Shown here piece by piece: positions 34,167-43,115 of a stretch of 43,404 nt of DNA. Source of the DNA: Chloroflexota bacterium (lineage in GTDB: Bacteria; Chloroflexota; Anaerolineae; Aggregatilineales; Phototrophicaceae); NCBI GenBank assembly GCA_003696565.1, contig RFHA01000252.1, forward strand, positions 1 to 43,404. The letters are read 5' to 3'. Position numbers and translations under genes: made by a program. The stretch's first letter is position 1, and each line of letters begins with the position of its first letter. The notes below the pieces were generated by a model that saw only the letters and a program-made list of their open reading frames with translations, did no database searches and had not been told where the DNA came from.

Positions 34167-36470
34167 ATGATGAAACCACAAAACCTAGACATCACATTAA
34201 TAGAAGCCGATTTACCACTATGGATGAAACAAGCACGCCGCAGCGTGGATTGGGGCGTATTAGTTGTGATGTTTTTCAGCCTGCTGCTTGCTTGGGCGTT
34301 TTTCCTACAAGAAGGCTTGCCGCATAACAACGCAACACAAAATTACGCTTACATGGCTTATAACTATCGTGAGTCGCTGCGCGAGGGGGTGATCTATCCC
34401 CGTTGGAGCGCGCCCGCAGTTTATGGCTATGGCGCACCCATCCCCAATTATTATCCCCCCGGGGCACCTTATACAGCTGCTGCATTGGATTTACTCTTTT
34501 TTGATGACACCCTGTTAGCTGTACGGATGGTTTATGCGCTTTCCCTCATTACAGCAGGCGTGATGACCTATGTGTTTGTAATGCGCTGGGCTGGTGCCGG
34601 TGCAGGCGTTATCGCCGCCCTGCTTTATGTGTATAGCCCATACGTCGGCTTGACTGTGCCGCACGTCATTGGCGATTTACCGGATATAATGGCATTAGCG
34701 TTATTACCGGCAGTGTTATGGGCTGCTAACCGTGTCTTGCTGTTAAATCATTCTATGGATGCTATTTGGCTAGCAGGATTATTTGCAGCCCTGATACTAA
34801 CAGATATACCATTTGCAATCTTAACCGGCGGACTGGCAATCATATTGATGTGTATTACACCAGCGAATCGTGGAAGATATATCCTATTAAGTATGGCGAT
34901 GTTGTGTGGCGTGGGGCTGGCATCAATTTATTGGTTGCCAGCCTGGTTAGAACACGGGCTTGTACGCTGGCAACCACCAGCCTATGAACCATTGCCGGCA
35001 TCCATCACACTTAGCGGGTTATTTGCGCCATTAAGGCGAATTGACTTAAATGCCCAAATCAATCATCCACAAATCACATTGGGCTACTTAGGAATCAGCT
35101 TCAGCCTCTTGGCAGCACTAGCAGTTTATCAACTACGCCGATGGAAACAGGGTGTTTTTTTATTTATCGGGGTGGTTTTACTGTTGATCTGTTTGTGGAC
35201 GCAACAAATCTGGGTGATGGGTGGCGCAGTGTTTTGCCTATCCGTTGGCGGTAGCGCAGCACTGAGTTTATGTGAACAATTACTAAAAACACAGCACCGT
35301 GTCATACTCCCATTGTTACTATTAGGCATTCTTGCCTTATCTTTTCCGGCTTGGTTATCCCCCCGGTGGGAAGCAGATTTAGACACATTAGACCCAGCCA
35401 CCCAAATTAATTATGAAATCGAAGGGTTGGGCGTGGCAGCACTCCCCCCCGGTGCAGATTTGCCACTAACATTAAATGAACCAATTACGCCCAGCACCAC
35501 CTTGATAACTGGGTATCAAACAGGGCAGGTTATTCGTATTCCACCCGCACGCTTAACAGGTGACCGACAAGCGAACTTATTGTTTAGCCGCACACATTCT
35601 GACCGTTATCAAGTGAGCACACGTTCTTTAACACGTTTTGACGTATTGCGTGCCTATGCACCAGGATGGTATGCCACGCTTAACAATCGTCAAGTCAGCC
35701 TAGACCCAGACCCACAAACCGGTTTGATGGTTGTGACAATCCCAGAAGCCACCACCAATGCAAACTTAGAAATCAACTATGGCTCCACCCCCCAGCGTGA
35801 TTTAGCGCGGTTTATTTCACTCACTTCACTACTATTGATTTTGTTATTTACAGTTATTCGATTATTACGAGATGAAACACGGGTGTTTTATGATGATGTT
35901 CAGTTGTTATTGGTAGAAGATGCACGCTTACTTGGTTTGATTTGTGCTGGTTTTGGCTTGGTGATTTTATTGTTTGTTGTGCCTGGTGCACCATATACAC
36001 TGTATCCACGTTCCGGCGCGGGGTTAGATGGCTATATTGGGGTGCGCGCAAGGACAGATGTTGGCATGGAGATGTTAGCGTTTCAGGTTCATTCTGGTGC
36101 GGATTATCATGTTGGGGATGATGTGATGGTGACATTGGCATGGCGGGCTTCCCGCCGCTTGTTGCAAAACTATCGTGTTCAAGTTTATTTGGTCGATGCC
36201 GATGCACCACAGACCAGCCCACGCTGGCGAATTACCTCAGCGCGTTATCCTGGGGGGTATCCAACCCGTCGTTGGATAACAGGCGAATATGTGCTAGACC
36301 CGCACCGTATTTCGACCGCGACAATCCCACCAGGAGACTACCGAATTGCGGTCATTCTAACATATTGCAACCCAACCTGCCCACCAGAAAGCAAAGTGAA
36401 CTTCTTTAGTTCTAGTGGAGAATTTATTGGCGAGCGATTGGTGTTACCTGTACGTTTAAATGTGCAATAA
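34167..36470 (+). CDS. Large multi-pass membrane protein (PTPS_related-like)
   Basis: About 767 residues from the ATG at 34167 (34170 is also an ATG; a TTG at 34149 is less likely). About twelve hydrophobic segments lie between residues 30 and 385 and near 550-640. Early motifs NYRESLREGVIYPRWSAPAV and YGYGAPIPNYYPPGAPY match the PTPS_related membrane domain, which has a GT-C glycosyltransferase-like layout. The C-terminal part (about 650-767) is an outward beta-rich domain. The label comes from a misnamed domain and implies no pterin chemistry. A role in glycan or lipid-linked sugar handling is possible. Confidence 0.75.
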   Translation: MMKPQNLDITLIEADLPLWMKQARRSVDWGVLVVMFFSLLLAWAFFLQEGLPHNNATQNYAYMAYNYRESLREGVIYPRWSAPAVYGYGAPIPNYYPPGAPYTAAALDLLFFDDTLLAVRMVYALSLITAGVMTYVFVMRWAGAGAGVIAALLYVYSPYVGLTVPHVIGDLPDIMALALLPAVLWAANRVLLLNHSMDAIWLAGLFAALILTDIPFAILTGGLAIILMCITPANRGRYILLSMAMLCGVGLASIYWLPAWLEHGLVRWQPPAYEPLPASITLSGLFAPLRRIDLNAQINHPQITLGYLGISFSLLAALAVYQLRRWKQGVFLFIGVVLLLICLWTQQIWVMGGAVFCLSVGGSAALSLCEQLLKTQHRVILPLLLLGILALSFPAWLSPRWEADLDTLDPATQINYEIEGLGVAALPPGADLPLTLNEPITPSTTLITGYQTGQVIRIPPARLTGDRQANLLFSRTHSDRYQVSTRSLTRFDVLRAYAPGWYATLNNRQVSLDPDPQTGLMVVTIPEATTNANLEINYGSTPQRDLARFISLTSLLLILLFTVIRLLRDETRVFYDDVQLLLVEDARLLGLICAGFGLVILLFVVPGAPYTLYPRSGAGLDGYIGVRARTDVGMEMLAFQVHSGADYHVGDDVMVTLAWRASRRLLQNYRVQVYLVDADAPQTSPRWRITSARYPGGYPTRRWITGEYVLDPHRISTATIPPGDYRIAVILTYCNPTCPPESKVNFFSSSGEFIGERLVLPVRLNVQ

Positions 36471-36541
36471 AACACGTATCTTCAGAAATTAATTATATAA
36501 AATCATACCGCCACCATGTGGAAATCATCCGAAAGACCTAA

Positions 36542-38197
36542 CTAAACCCACTCCGGTATATAATCTTCACTAGGCAATGTCGCCAAAACACGCTGAATCT
36601 TCAACGCCAAATGTAAGATCAAACGATTATCCGCATCGTTTAAATCTAAACCGGTAAGCTCACTAATACGCTCTAAACGATAAACTAACGTGTTACGATG
36701 AACATCTAAATCAACCGCTGCCTTTGCCAGGTTACCATTCGCCTCAAAAAAGCCATTTAACGTACGGATTAAGTCTCCTTGTTTGCGCTCGTCATGCTCT
36801 ACCAATGGGCGCAATGATTCATCATAGAACCGTCTAAGCTGTTTGAGGTTCTTTTCTTTTAAGCCAAGCAAAAGTTGATAGAGTTTGAGATCACCATAAT
36901 AGGTTGAGCCTTCACGCTCACCAAGTTCACCAGAAATACTGATGGCATCTTTGGCTTCACGATAGCTTTCTCTGAGCTGACTCAGGCTATCACATGGGCG
37001 GCTGATCCCAGCTGTAACAACACCGCTTGGTGTACGAGAAGCTAATTGTTGACGTGTCTCCTCCACAATCATCCGTAAGCGTGCCAAGCTTGATTCATCC
37101 GTGATAGGATACAAGGCAACAATCACGTCAACATATTGCCCAACTGCGCCATTATATTGCCGCCGATGCATATCATCACGCACAAGCGAAATCAGTGATT
37201 CAAGTGGTAATGACGAGCCTGCTTGTGTCGTTGCCCGGTAAACCACTGTGACAAATCGCGTTTCAATATCAAAACCGGCTTGTGCTGCCCGTGTAATCAG
37301 CAAATCATCATCTGCGGGTGTGCCACTCAGCCACATTTGCACCCAATCGCCACGTGCTTGCTCAACCGCTGCGGAGATCGCACGACTTTTAGCCAATTCA
37401 ATTGAACAAACATCCGCGCCATATGTCAGCACCAACTCTTCAAATTCATTCAGAGTCTCGGTTGTATCCACCAAAGAAAGATACCCTGCCACGCGCTTTT
37501 CCACCTGTAGCACAGTCGTGTGTCCAATTGGGCTTTCGACAATCATCCCTTGTATACGGGGCGCATCCCGCTTAAGCCAATTTTGAAATGCACTGTATGG
37601 CACACTTTGAAGCAAGGCGCGCCCACTGTGACTACGAGACACATTCGGATACACCTGGGACATCAACACGCCTGCATCATCATGCACGACAACCGGCTTA
37701 GCCGTAGCGCGGGCTATAATGGCTAACAAACTGTTAAGATCACGGTTTTCTGCCACTAATGCGGCAAGCTTGCGTTGCACTTCCATCGCTCGTTGGGTTA
37801 ATTGTGCAGATTGGTTGACGATCAACTTGTTAATTGCCCGCTCCACACCTGTTAAACTGCTGTCATCTGGCAGCATCAACAAGCAAATGCCATGCTGATT
37901 TGCCAAATCAATGGCATCTTGTGGGATATGCTCACGCACGGCAATAGCACGAACACCAACTTCAGCCAGCCTACCAGCGACATCAGCTAGGGTGATACGA
38001 TTATCATAACTACGCAGCACATCCATCGAAATCAGAGCTAACTCACCGCCAGAAATATCTGGAAAAGCTGGGGGTTGAGCGCGGATTGTCACCGCCCAGG
38101 TGATACTCGTTTCTGGCGAACCGGCGACGAGTGTTGTACCCAACGGGAGTGCGAATTGTAACAAAGCTTGTAGGGTTGCCACATTATTTTCGGACAT
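36542..38197 (-). CDS. PucR/CdaR-family transcriptional regulator (copy 2)
   Basis: About 551 residues from the ATG at 38197, which has GGA seven bases before it; a TTG 12 bases earlier is possible. The layout is that of the regulator at 2126: PucR domain (about 10-125, LQFALPLGTTLVAGSPETSI), a middle GGDEF-like region (VVTAGISRPCDSLSQLRESY) and a C-terminal helix-turn-helix (NGNLAKAAVDLDVHRNTLVYR). The two differ clearly, so they are old paralogues. It is divergent from the TPR gene at 38422. Targets are unknown, but its own promoter region and the divergent gene are natural candidates. Confidence 0.9.
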   Translation of the reverse strand: MSENNVATLQALLQFALPLGTTLVAGSPETSITWAVTIRAQPPAFPDISGGELALISMDVLRSYDNRITLADVAGRLAEVGVRAIAVREHIPQDAIDLANQHGICLLMLPDDSSLTGVERAINKLIVNQSAQLTQRAMEVQRKLAALVAENRDLNSLLAIIARATAKPVVVHDDAGVLMSQVYPNVSRSHSGRALLQSVPYSAFQNWLKRDAPRIQGMIVESPIGHTTVLQVEKRVAGYLSLVDTTETLNEFEELVLTYGADVCSIELAKSRAISAAVEQARGDWVQMWLSGTPADDDLLITRAAQAGFDIETRFVTVVYRATTQAGSSLPLESLISLVRDDMHRRQYNGAVGQYVDVIVALYPITDESSLARLRMIVEETRQQLASRTPSGVVTAGISRPCDSLSQLRESYREAKDAISISGELGEREGSTYYGDLKLYQLLLGLKEKNLKQLRRFYDESLRPLVEHDERKQGDLIRTLNGFFEANGNLAKAAVDLDVHRNTLVYRLERISELTGLDLNDADNRLILHLALKIQRVLATLPSEDYIPEWV

Positions 38198-38355
38198 ACT
38201 GATTTCCAAACTCCGTAAACTAAGCCAAAAGCCGGAAGTTTTTAGTGAAATAACGACTCAAAACTTCTAACAAGATAATCCCATTCCAAAGCAAAGTGAT
38301 GATGCAACCCCTAATTAACTATAGCTCAAATCGTGTTGGAATCACAACCCAGTGT

Positions 38356-38384
38356 TTTACTTATTGCCTACTATCAGTTAAAAT
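38356..38384 (+). promoter_or_regulatory. Promoter for the TPR-rsmD operon
   Basis: TTTACT (38356-38361, four of six bases) and TAAAAT (38379-38384, five of six) are separated by 17 bases. Transcription would begin near 38391, about 31 bases before the ATG at 38422. Confidence 0.6.
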
Positions 38385-38421
38385 ACAGCGTCACTTACGA
38401 ATAAACGAGTGAGGTTATATT

Positions 38422-38799
38422 ATGCCGAAAATTATAAACCCAGAATTAGGTCAAGCATGGGCAAACTTACGCTCTGGTCAGGTGGATCAGGCAGTTAGCA
38501 CATTTGACCGAATCATTCAAAATAGTCCACAAAATGTTGATGCTTATTATGGATTAGGTTTAGCACAACGCGCACTTGGTAACAAACAACGCGCTATTGA
38601 AGCTTTTCAGCAAGCATATGATTTAGCACAAGATCATTTGGAACAGCTCCGGGCAGAAACAAGTGCAGATAGCAAGTTAGGTGTTGTCAACAACTTAAAG
38701 TCAATTGAAGATGACCGTTATATGATGTTGATTCGGATGTTGAGCCAACGCCTGGCTGAACTTGGTGTGACGGTTTCCCCGGGGGCAAGGATTGTTTAA
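38422..38799 (+). CDS. Small TPR protein
   Basis: A 125-residue soluble protein built mostly of TPR-like helices. ELGQAWANLRSGQVDQAVST and VDAYYGLGLAQRALGNKQRA are two repeats with the usual A/G-Y-x-x-L-G pattern, then EAFQQAYDLAQDHLEQ. It has no membrane segment. GTGAGG stands about seven bases before the ATG. It is the first gene of an operon with the UroD-family protein, rsmD and the ImmA-like gene, with gaps of 8 to 10 bases. It probably binds another protein; the partner is unknown. Confidence 0.82.
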   Translation: MPKIINPELGQAWANLRSGQVDQAVSTFDRIIQNSPQNVDAYYGLGLAQRALGNKQRAIEAFQQAYDLAQDHLEQLRAETSADSKLGVVNNLKSIEDDRYMMLIRMLSQRLAELGVTVSPGARIV

Positions 38800-38808
38800 G
38801 TCGCATTC

Positions 38809-39789
38809 ATGACTTCTAAGCAAGCACGCCTAGAAAAAACATTACTCGGCGAGGCGACAGACCGAACCCCTGTCGCCTTGTGGCGTTATTTCCCTGGCGA
38901 TGATCTGCGGGCGGCAGATTTCGCTAGGGCAATACAAGCATACCAACAGCAATATGATTGGGACTTCATCAATTTAACCCCTGCGCCAACCGTCAGTGTG
39001 GCAGGATTTGGTGTTCAAACTGAATGGCAAGGACATCCCTCTGGTCGCCGAGAAATCATCCGCCACATGATAACTCGCTCCTTACACTGGACAGATCTCC
39101 GTCCGATTGATCCTTTGCGGGGAGAAACCGGTAAAATGCTAGAAACCCTGCAATTAATTACGACTGATGACACGCCAGTGATTGCCACAGTTTATAGCCC
39201 ACTGACACAAGCAGCAATGCTCGCCGGTCATGACTTAATGCTCCGTCATATGCGCACAGAAGAGGATCGCTTTCGTACAGGGATGAATGCCATTACAGAA
39301 AACACCATGCGCTTAATCGACTCTCTGCGGCGAGTGGGGATAGTTGGCATTTATTATGTCATGTCTGAGGCGGATTTTGTCACCATGTCTGAGGCAGAAT
39401 ATCAGGCATTTGGTGTCCCGTATGATCGAAAAGTGTTAGAAAGCTGCCCCGATCGTTGGTGGCTTAATATTTTACACGTTGGCAGGCTTGCCCCGATGTT
39501 TGATTTAGCCATAACATACCCGTTACCAGTGATCCATTGGGATACCTGCGCCAAAAATCCAGATTTAACGACAGCCCGCGCTAAATTCAGTGGCGCGTTT
39601 TGCCTCGGCGTAGAAGCAGAAGCACATCTTAATTTAGGCACGCCAACAGTGATTAAAACAATAGCACGCCAGATACAGCAAGAGTTTGCTCACCGTCGTC
39701 TTATTCTTGGAGCAAATGATGTTGTACCGGTCACCGCACCCTGGTCAAATTTATGGGCAGTACGTGAAGCTGTGGAAGTCATGAGTTAA
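38809..39789 (+). CDS. Uroporphyrinogen decarboxylase superfamily protein
   Basis: A 326-residue protein with the UroD TIM-barrel pattern: LLGEATDRTPVALWRYFPGD at the start, then VIATVYSPLTQAAMLAG, and later LPVIHWDTCAKNPDL and RLILGANDVVPVTAP. The classical heme enzyme has RQAGRYLPEY near the N-terminus, which is missing here (LWRYFPGDD), so it is unlikely to be true HemE. Related proteins act in methyl transfer (MtaA/CmuA type) or are uncharacterised. The active metal or cofactor site cannot be placed with confidence. It lies 11 bases before rsmD. Confidence 0.85.
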   Translation: MTSKQARLEKTLLGEATDRTPVALWRYFPGDDLRAADFARAIQAYQQQYDWDFINLTPAPTVSVAGFGVQTEWQGHPSGRREIIRHMITRSLHWTDLRPIDPLRGETGKMLETLQLITTDDTPVIATVYSPLTQAAMLAGHDLMLRHMRTEEDRFRTGMNAITENTMRLIDSLRRVGIVGIYYVMSEADFVTMSEAEYQAFGVPYDRKVLESCPDRWWLNILHVGRLAPMFDLAITYPLPVIHWDTCAKNPDLTTARAKFSGAFCLGVEAEAHLNLGTPTVIKTIARQIQQEFAHRRLILGANDVVPVTAPWSNLWAVREAVEVMS

Positions 39790-39799
39790 GGACAAAACA

Positions 39800-40372
39800 A
39801 TGTCGCATCGAGTTATTGCTGGTAGCGCAAAAGGGCGCAGATTAAAACTTGTTCCAGGGAATACGACACGTCCGATTATGGATCGAGTCAAAGAAGCGTT
39901 ATTCAGTATCATTGGACGGCGGATTATTGATGCAACCATTTTTGATTGTTTTGCTGGAACCGGTGCTGTTGGTATTGAAGCACTTAGCCGCGGGGCAAAA
40001 CACGCCCTGTTTACAGATATGGATCAATACGCTATCAAAACGATTCATCAAAACTTGGCGATAACACGGTTAGCAGATCGTGCCACTGTTCGCCGCGCCG
40101 ATGTGCTTAAAGTTCTAAGCGGCACACCCCACCCTTATGATTTTTTATATGTCGCCCCACCGCAATATCAAGGCTTATGGTTACAAACTTTACAACTATT
40201 GGATCATAAACCACAGTGGATTGGGGAGGAAGTGATCGTACAAATTGACCCATCAGAATATGAGCCACTCTCACTTTCTAACCTGGAACTAACGGATCAG
40301 CGGCAATATGGCAAAACTATGTTATTATTCCTGCAAATAAAGTCTACACCACAGGAAAAGGATAATGGGTGA
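39800..40372 (+). CDS. rsmD: 16S rRNA (guanine966-N2)-methyltransferase RsmD
   Basis: A 190-residue Rossmann-fold methyltransferase. The opening IAGSAKGRRLKLVPGNTTRP and TRPIMDRVKEALFSIIG are characteristic of RsmD. Motif I is IFDCFAGTGAVGIEALSRGA. Motif IV, usually (N/D)PP(F/Y), is VAPPQ at 118-122. It uses S-adenosylmethionine to methylate G966 of 16S rRNA during 30S assembly. AAGG lies about eight bases before the ATG. It overlaps the next gene by eight bases. Confidence 0.93.
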   Translation: MSHRVIAGSAKGRRLKLVPGNTTRPIMDRVKEALFSIIGRRIIDATIFDCFAGTGAVGIEALSRGAKHALFTDMDQYAIKTIHQNLAITRLADRATVRRADVLKVLSGTPHPYDFLYVAPPQYQGLWLQTLQLLDHKPQWIGEEVIVQIDPSEYEPLSLSNLELTDQRQYGKTMLLFLQIKSTPQEKDNG

Positions 40373-40793
40373 TTTAGAGCGTCTTGAACAGATAGCTGAA
40401 GAATTAATCAAAACCTTTGAAATTTATGCCCCACCAGTCCCAATTGAAACAATGCTGCGTGATCCTAAAAATAACATGTGGGAAACCGTCGATGTCAATC
40501 AAATTTCCGGGACGTTTTTGAGCATTCGGGATCAATATTCGCCACGTATGTCATTAGCACGGCTTCTTGCTCGCCATGTTGCCACAAGTCCTTGGGGAAA
40601 AGCACGGGGTTTATTAGATATCTTGCGCAAAGACGAAGAAAACATCAAAGCATTTGCACGCATGCTAATTATGCCGCGTGAAATGGTCAATAGCTTGCCA
40701 GGGAGTGCACGCAACCCGTTAGCAATGACACATGAATTTGAAGTGCCAGAAGAAGATGCCAGTCTGCGGTTAGCAGAATTGGATAGTATCTAA
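40365..40793 (+). CDS. Degenerate ImmA/IrrE-like protein without metal site
   Basis: A 142-residue protein. YAPPVPIETMLRDPKNN and QISGTFLSIRDQYSPRMSLA follow the pattern of ImmA/IrrE (DUF955) peptidases, and the C-terminal IKAFARMLIMPREMV matches the usual ANxFAAELLMP segment. The zinc helix, HExxH in active members, reads LLARHVATSP (residues 67-76) here, so Glu and the second His are missing. It overlaps rsmD by eight bases, so the two are probably translated together. It may be a non-catalytic binding protein; the similarity is by eye and moderate. Confidence 0.65.
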   Translation: MGDLERLEQIAEELIKTFEIYAPPVPIETMLRDPKNNMWETVDVNQISGTFLSIRDQYSPRMSLARLLARHVATSPWGKARGLLDILRKDEENIKAFARMLIMPREMVNSLPGSARNPLAMTHEFEVPEEDASLRLAELDSI

Positions 40794-40801
40794 ATGTTGC
40801 T

Positions 40802-40819
40802 CAGGGGATTTATCCCCTG
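40802..40819. terminator. Hairpin after the rsmD operon
   Basis: CAGGGGA (40802-40808) and TCCCCTG (40813-40819) form a 7-bp stem with a 4-base loop, eight bases after the last stop of the plus-strand operon. No T-run follows. It may slow or end transcription between convergent units. Confidence 0.5.
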
Positions 40820-40894
40820 GCATGCCACGCCCCCATTCATGATCCAGTCAACACCCGCCTGCGAGTTTATCCCCACACGACACTTTTTTGTGAT

Positions 40895-42346
40895 CTAATG
40901 CTGCAACCACTGCCGCGCTGCATTTAATGCATCCTCACGGGTGGTAATTTCGCCAATTACCTGCCCTTCTCGCAGATATGTGAGTAGATCACCAATCTGC
41001 TTGCCTGGCTGCATCCCTAATTCGTGTATCAGATCATCCCCATTAATCAATGGTGTCGGTTCCACAATCTGATCATAACGTCGATAATAGGCTTCTAACA
41101 ATATCCCTATTCGTTCTAATAATGCAATCCATGAATCTTGATTGAGTTCGTGCCCATGCGTCGCCAAGTAATTTGCCATCGCCAAAAGACAAAGGTCAAC
41201 ACCCGCCGCCTGATGCGCCCGCCAAAAACGATGCATGTGTAAATCATCTAACGGCACATGGAATACATCCCGAAAATGTGAGACAACCGTTGTAATCCGC
41301 CGTTTTTCGTCGTTGCTCAACCGTAAATCGCCGGCACGCGCTTGAGTCAAACGCCCAGCAGCAGTTTCATTTGGCATGCCGGTATAGTGCATCAATGCGC
41401 CAAAGTTCAGCAGGGCATCATGAGTACGCTCATCCGCCCAATGTTGAGCAATATGGGCTTGAAGCTCACGCCGATAACGATCCAACGTCATCACAATCAT
41501 CCCCAAATCAAACACGGCAGCGGTTAAATCTGTTCGTTGTGGGCTAATCGTCTGTAAAACACCGCGCAATTTTTCAATTGTCATTAAGGTGTGCCGCCAC
41601 CCATCAAATACATGTGGCTTCGGGAGTGTTAATCCTTTTAAGGGGGTAATATCCGGCAGGAAGATGTTCAACACCCCAATCGCCTCGGCAATTTGCAGGG
41701 CAGTATGCGCTTTGGGCAGGGATAATATTTTCCAAAATTCATCACGCACACGCTCAGCAGATACATCTAAAATGCGATACGCACCTTCACGGATAGCCTG
41801 TAAAGTCTCTGGTTCAATACGTGTGCCCAGTTGTACACTTTGCCGAACAGCCCTCAAAGCACGAATTGGGTCATCATCAATCGCTTGAGCATGGCACTGG
41901 CGTAACGTGCGATCAATCAAATCTTGTTCGCCACCTAATGGATCAATCAAATGCGTTAGGTCTCCCTTAAGGTCAACCGCCATGGCATTGATTGTAAAAT
42001 CGCGATCCATCAAATCCGCTAATAGCTCATCCCCTCGGTAACGGGCAATATCAACAACAAACCGCCCATCAGGACGATCTAACAACACGCGCGCAACATC
42101 CCGCTCATCATCCAGCACATAAACATCACCGTGCCACGCATTAGCAATCTGCCGACCTAACTTGATGGCATCGCACGGCACCGCTAAATCCAGATCATGC
42201 AGCGGACGGTGCAAATAAGCATCCCGCACAGCACCCCCAACAATATAAATCGGTTGCGCTGCCTCACGCAATAAATCCTGTAAATCCAACACTGTATCCG
42301 TCCAGATAAGCGGACGTTGTGGGGTTTTAGGGGCTAGCGCAGTCAT
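40895..42346 (-). CDS. CCA tRNA nucleotidyltransferase / poly(A) polymerase family
   Basis: A 483-residue protein. The class II nucleotidyltransferase head (about 32-165) has YIVGGAVRDAYLHRPLHDLDL, with the GG and the D-x-D metal pair, and DLMDRDFTINAMAVDL. The RNA-binding helices follow (about 170-240). The C-terminal half resembles an HD domain, but its LLHDxGKP motif reads LMHYTGMP, so the metal site looks lost. It should add or repair the 3' CCA end of tRNAs. The ATG overlaps the hpt stop by four bases. Discrimination between CCA addition and poly(A) is not possible by eye. Confidence 0.9.
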   Translation of the reverse strand: MTALAPKTPQRPLIWTDTVLDLQDLLREAAQPIYIVGGAVRDAYLHRPLHDLDLAVPCDAIKLGRQIANAWHGDVYVLDDERDVARVLLDRPDGRFVVDIARYRGDELLADLMDRDFTINAMAVDLKGDLTHLIDPLGGEQDLIDRTLRQCHAQAIDDDPIRALRAVRQSVQLGTRIEPETLQAIREGAYRILDVSAERVRDEFWKILSLPKAHTALQIAEAIGVLNIFLPDITPLKGLTLPKPHVFDGWRHTLMTIEKLRGVLQTISPQRTDLTAAVFDLGMIVMTLDRYRRELQAHIAQHWADERTHDALLNFGALMHYTGMPNETAAGRLTQARAGDLRLSNDEKRRITTVVSHFRDVFHVPLDDLHMHRFWRAHQAAGVDLCLLAMANYLATHGHELNQDSWIALLERIGILLEAYYRRYDQIVEPTPLINGDDLIHELGMQPGKQIGDLLTYLREGQVIGEITTREDALNAARQWLQH

Positions 42347-42906
42347 GAATCTGCCTTCAATGCGTCTAAATCCACCACACCAATAAATGGCACATTACGG
42401 AATTTTTCATCTAAATCTAAACCATAACCAAATACAAATTTATCCTCGATTTCAAAACCGACATAATGTATTGGAATTTGGACTTCTCTACGCGATTGCT
42501 TATTCAGCAAGGTACACAGCCTCAGGCTAGCTGGTTGACGCGATTGCAACATACGCATGACAAAGTCTAAGGTATAACCGCTGTCGATGATGTCTTCCAC
42601 GATCAACACATGTTTTCCCGCTAAACTGATGGATAAATCCATAACAATGCGGACATTTTTTGTTGTTGAACGCGCACCTTTGCCATAACTAGAAACCGCC
42701 ATAAAATCAATTTCATGTGGGACGGTGATGTGTCGGGTTAAATCAGTCAAAAACATCACCCCCCCTTTTAAAATACAAATCAGCAACAACGCATCACAAT
42801 CAGCATAATCACTGGAAATGACCGCACCAAGTTCTGCCACACGCTGATGCAAGGTCTCCGTGTCAATCATGATCTCTTTCAGATATTTCTCATAGGGTGC
42901 TGGCAT
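42343..42906 (-). CDS. hpt: Hypoxanthine phosphoribosyltransferase
   Basis: A 187-residue type I phosphoribosyltransferase. ELGAVISSDYADCDALLLIC and ILKGGVMFLTDLTRHI are family hallmarks. The PRPP loop reads VLIVEDIIDSGYTL, and the later HYVGFEIEDKFVFGYGLDLDE carries the purine contact residues. It turns hypoxanthine or guanine plus PRPP into IMP or GMP for purine salvage. The ATG at 42906 gives a length close to the family norm and keeps the conserved KYLKEIMID lead-in. The gene overlaps cca by four bases, a less common pairing than hpt with tilS. Confidence 0.95.
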   Translation of the reverse strand: MPAPYEKYLKEIMIDTETLHQRVAELGAVISSDYADCDALLLICILKGGVMFLTDLTRHITVPHEIDFMAVSSYGKGARSTTKNVRIVMDLSISLAGKHVLIVEDIIDSGYTLDFVMRMLQSRQPASLRLCTLLNKQSRREVQIPIHYVGFEIEDKFVFGYGLDLDEKFRNVPFIGVVDLDALKADS

Positions 42907-43115
42907 GCATCTCTATCCTGTGCCAAGATGATAAATGTGTTCTGTATAACTTACATGATTTTAACGAATGCCGCTTGAAAATTAAAACAGCGTGTGTCAT
43001 TCATCCCCACGCCCTCAAAAAACGTGCTAATAATTTTCTGTCTTAAAGAGCATCCGCTAAAACACAAAGGGTTAAGAGTTGTTCGCTACTGTGAGATTTT
43101 AAGGTGAATAATTGG

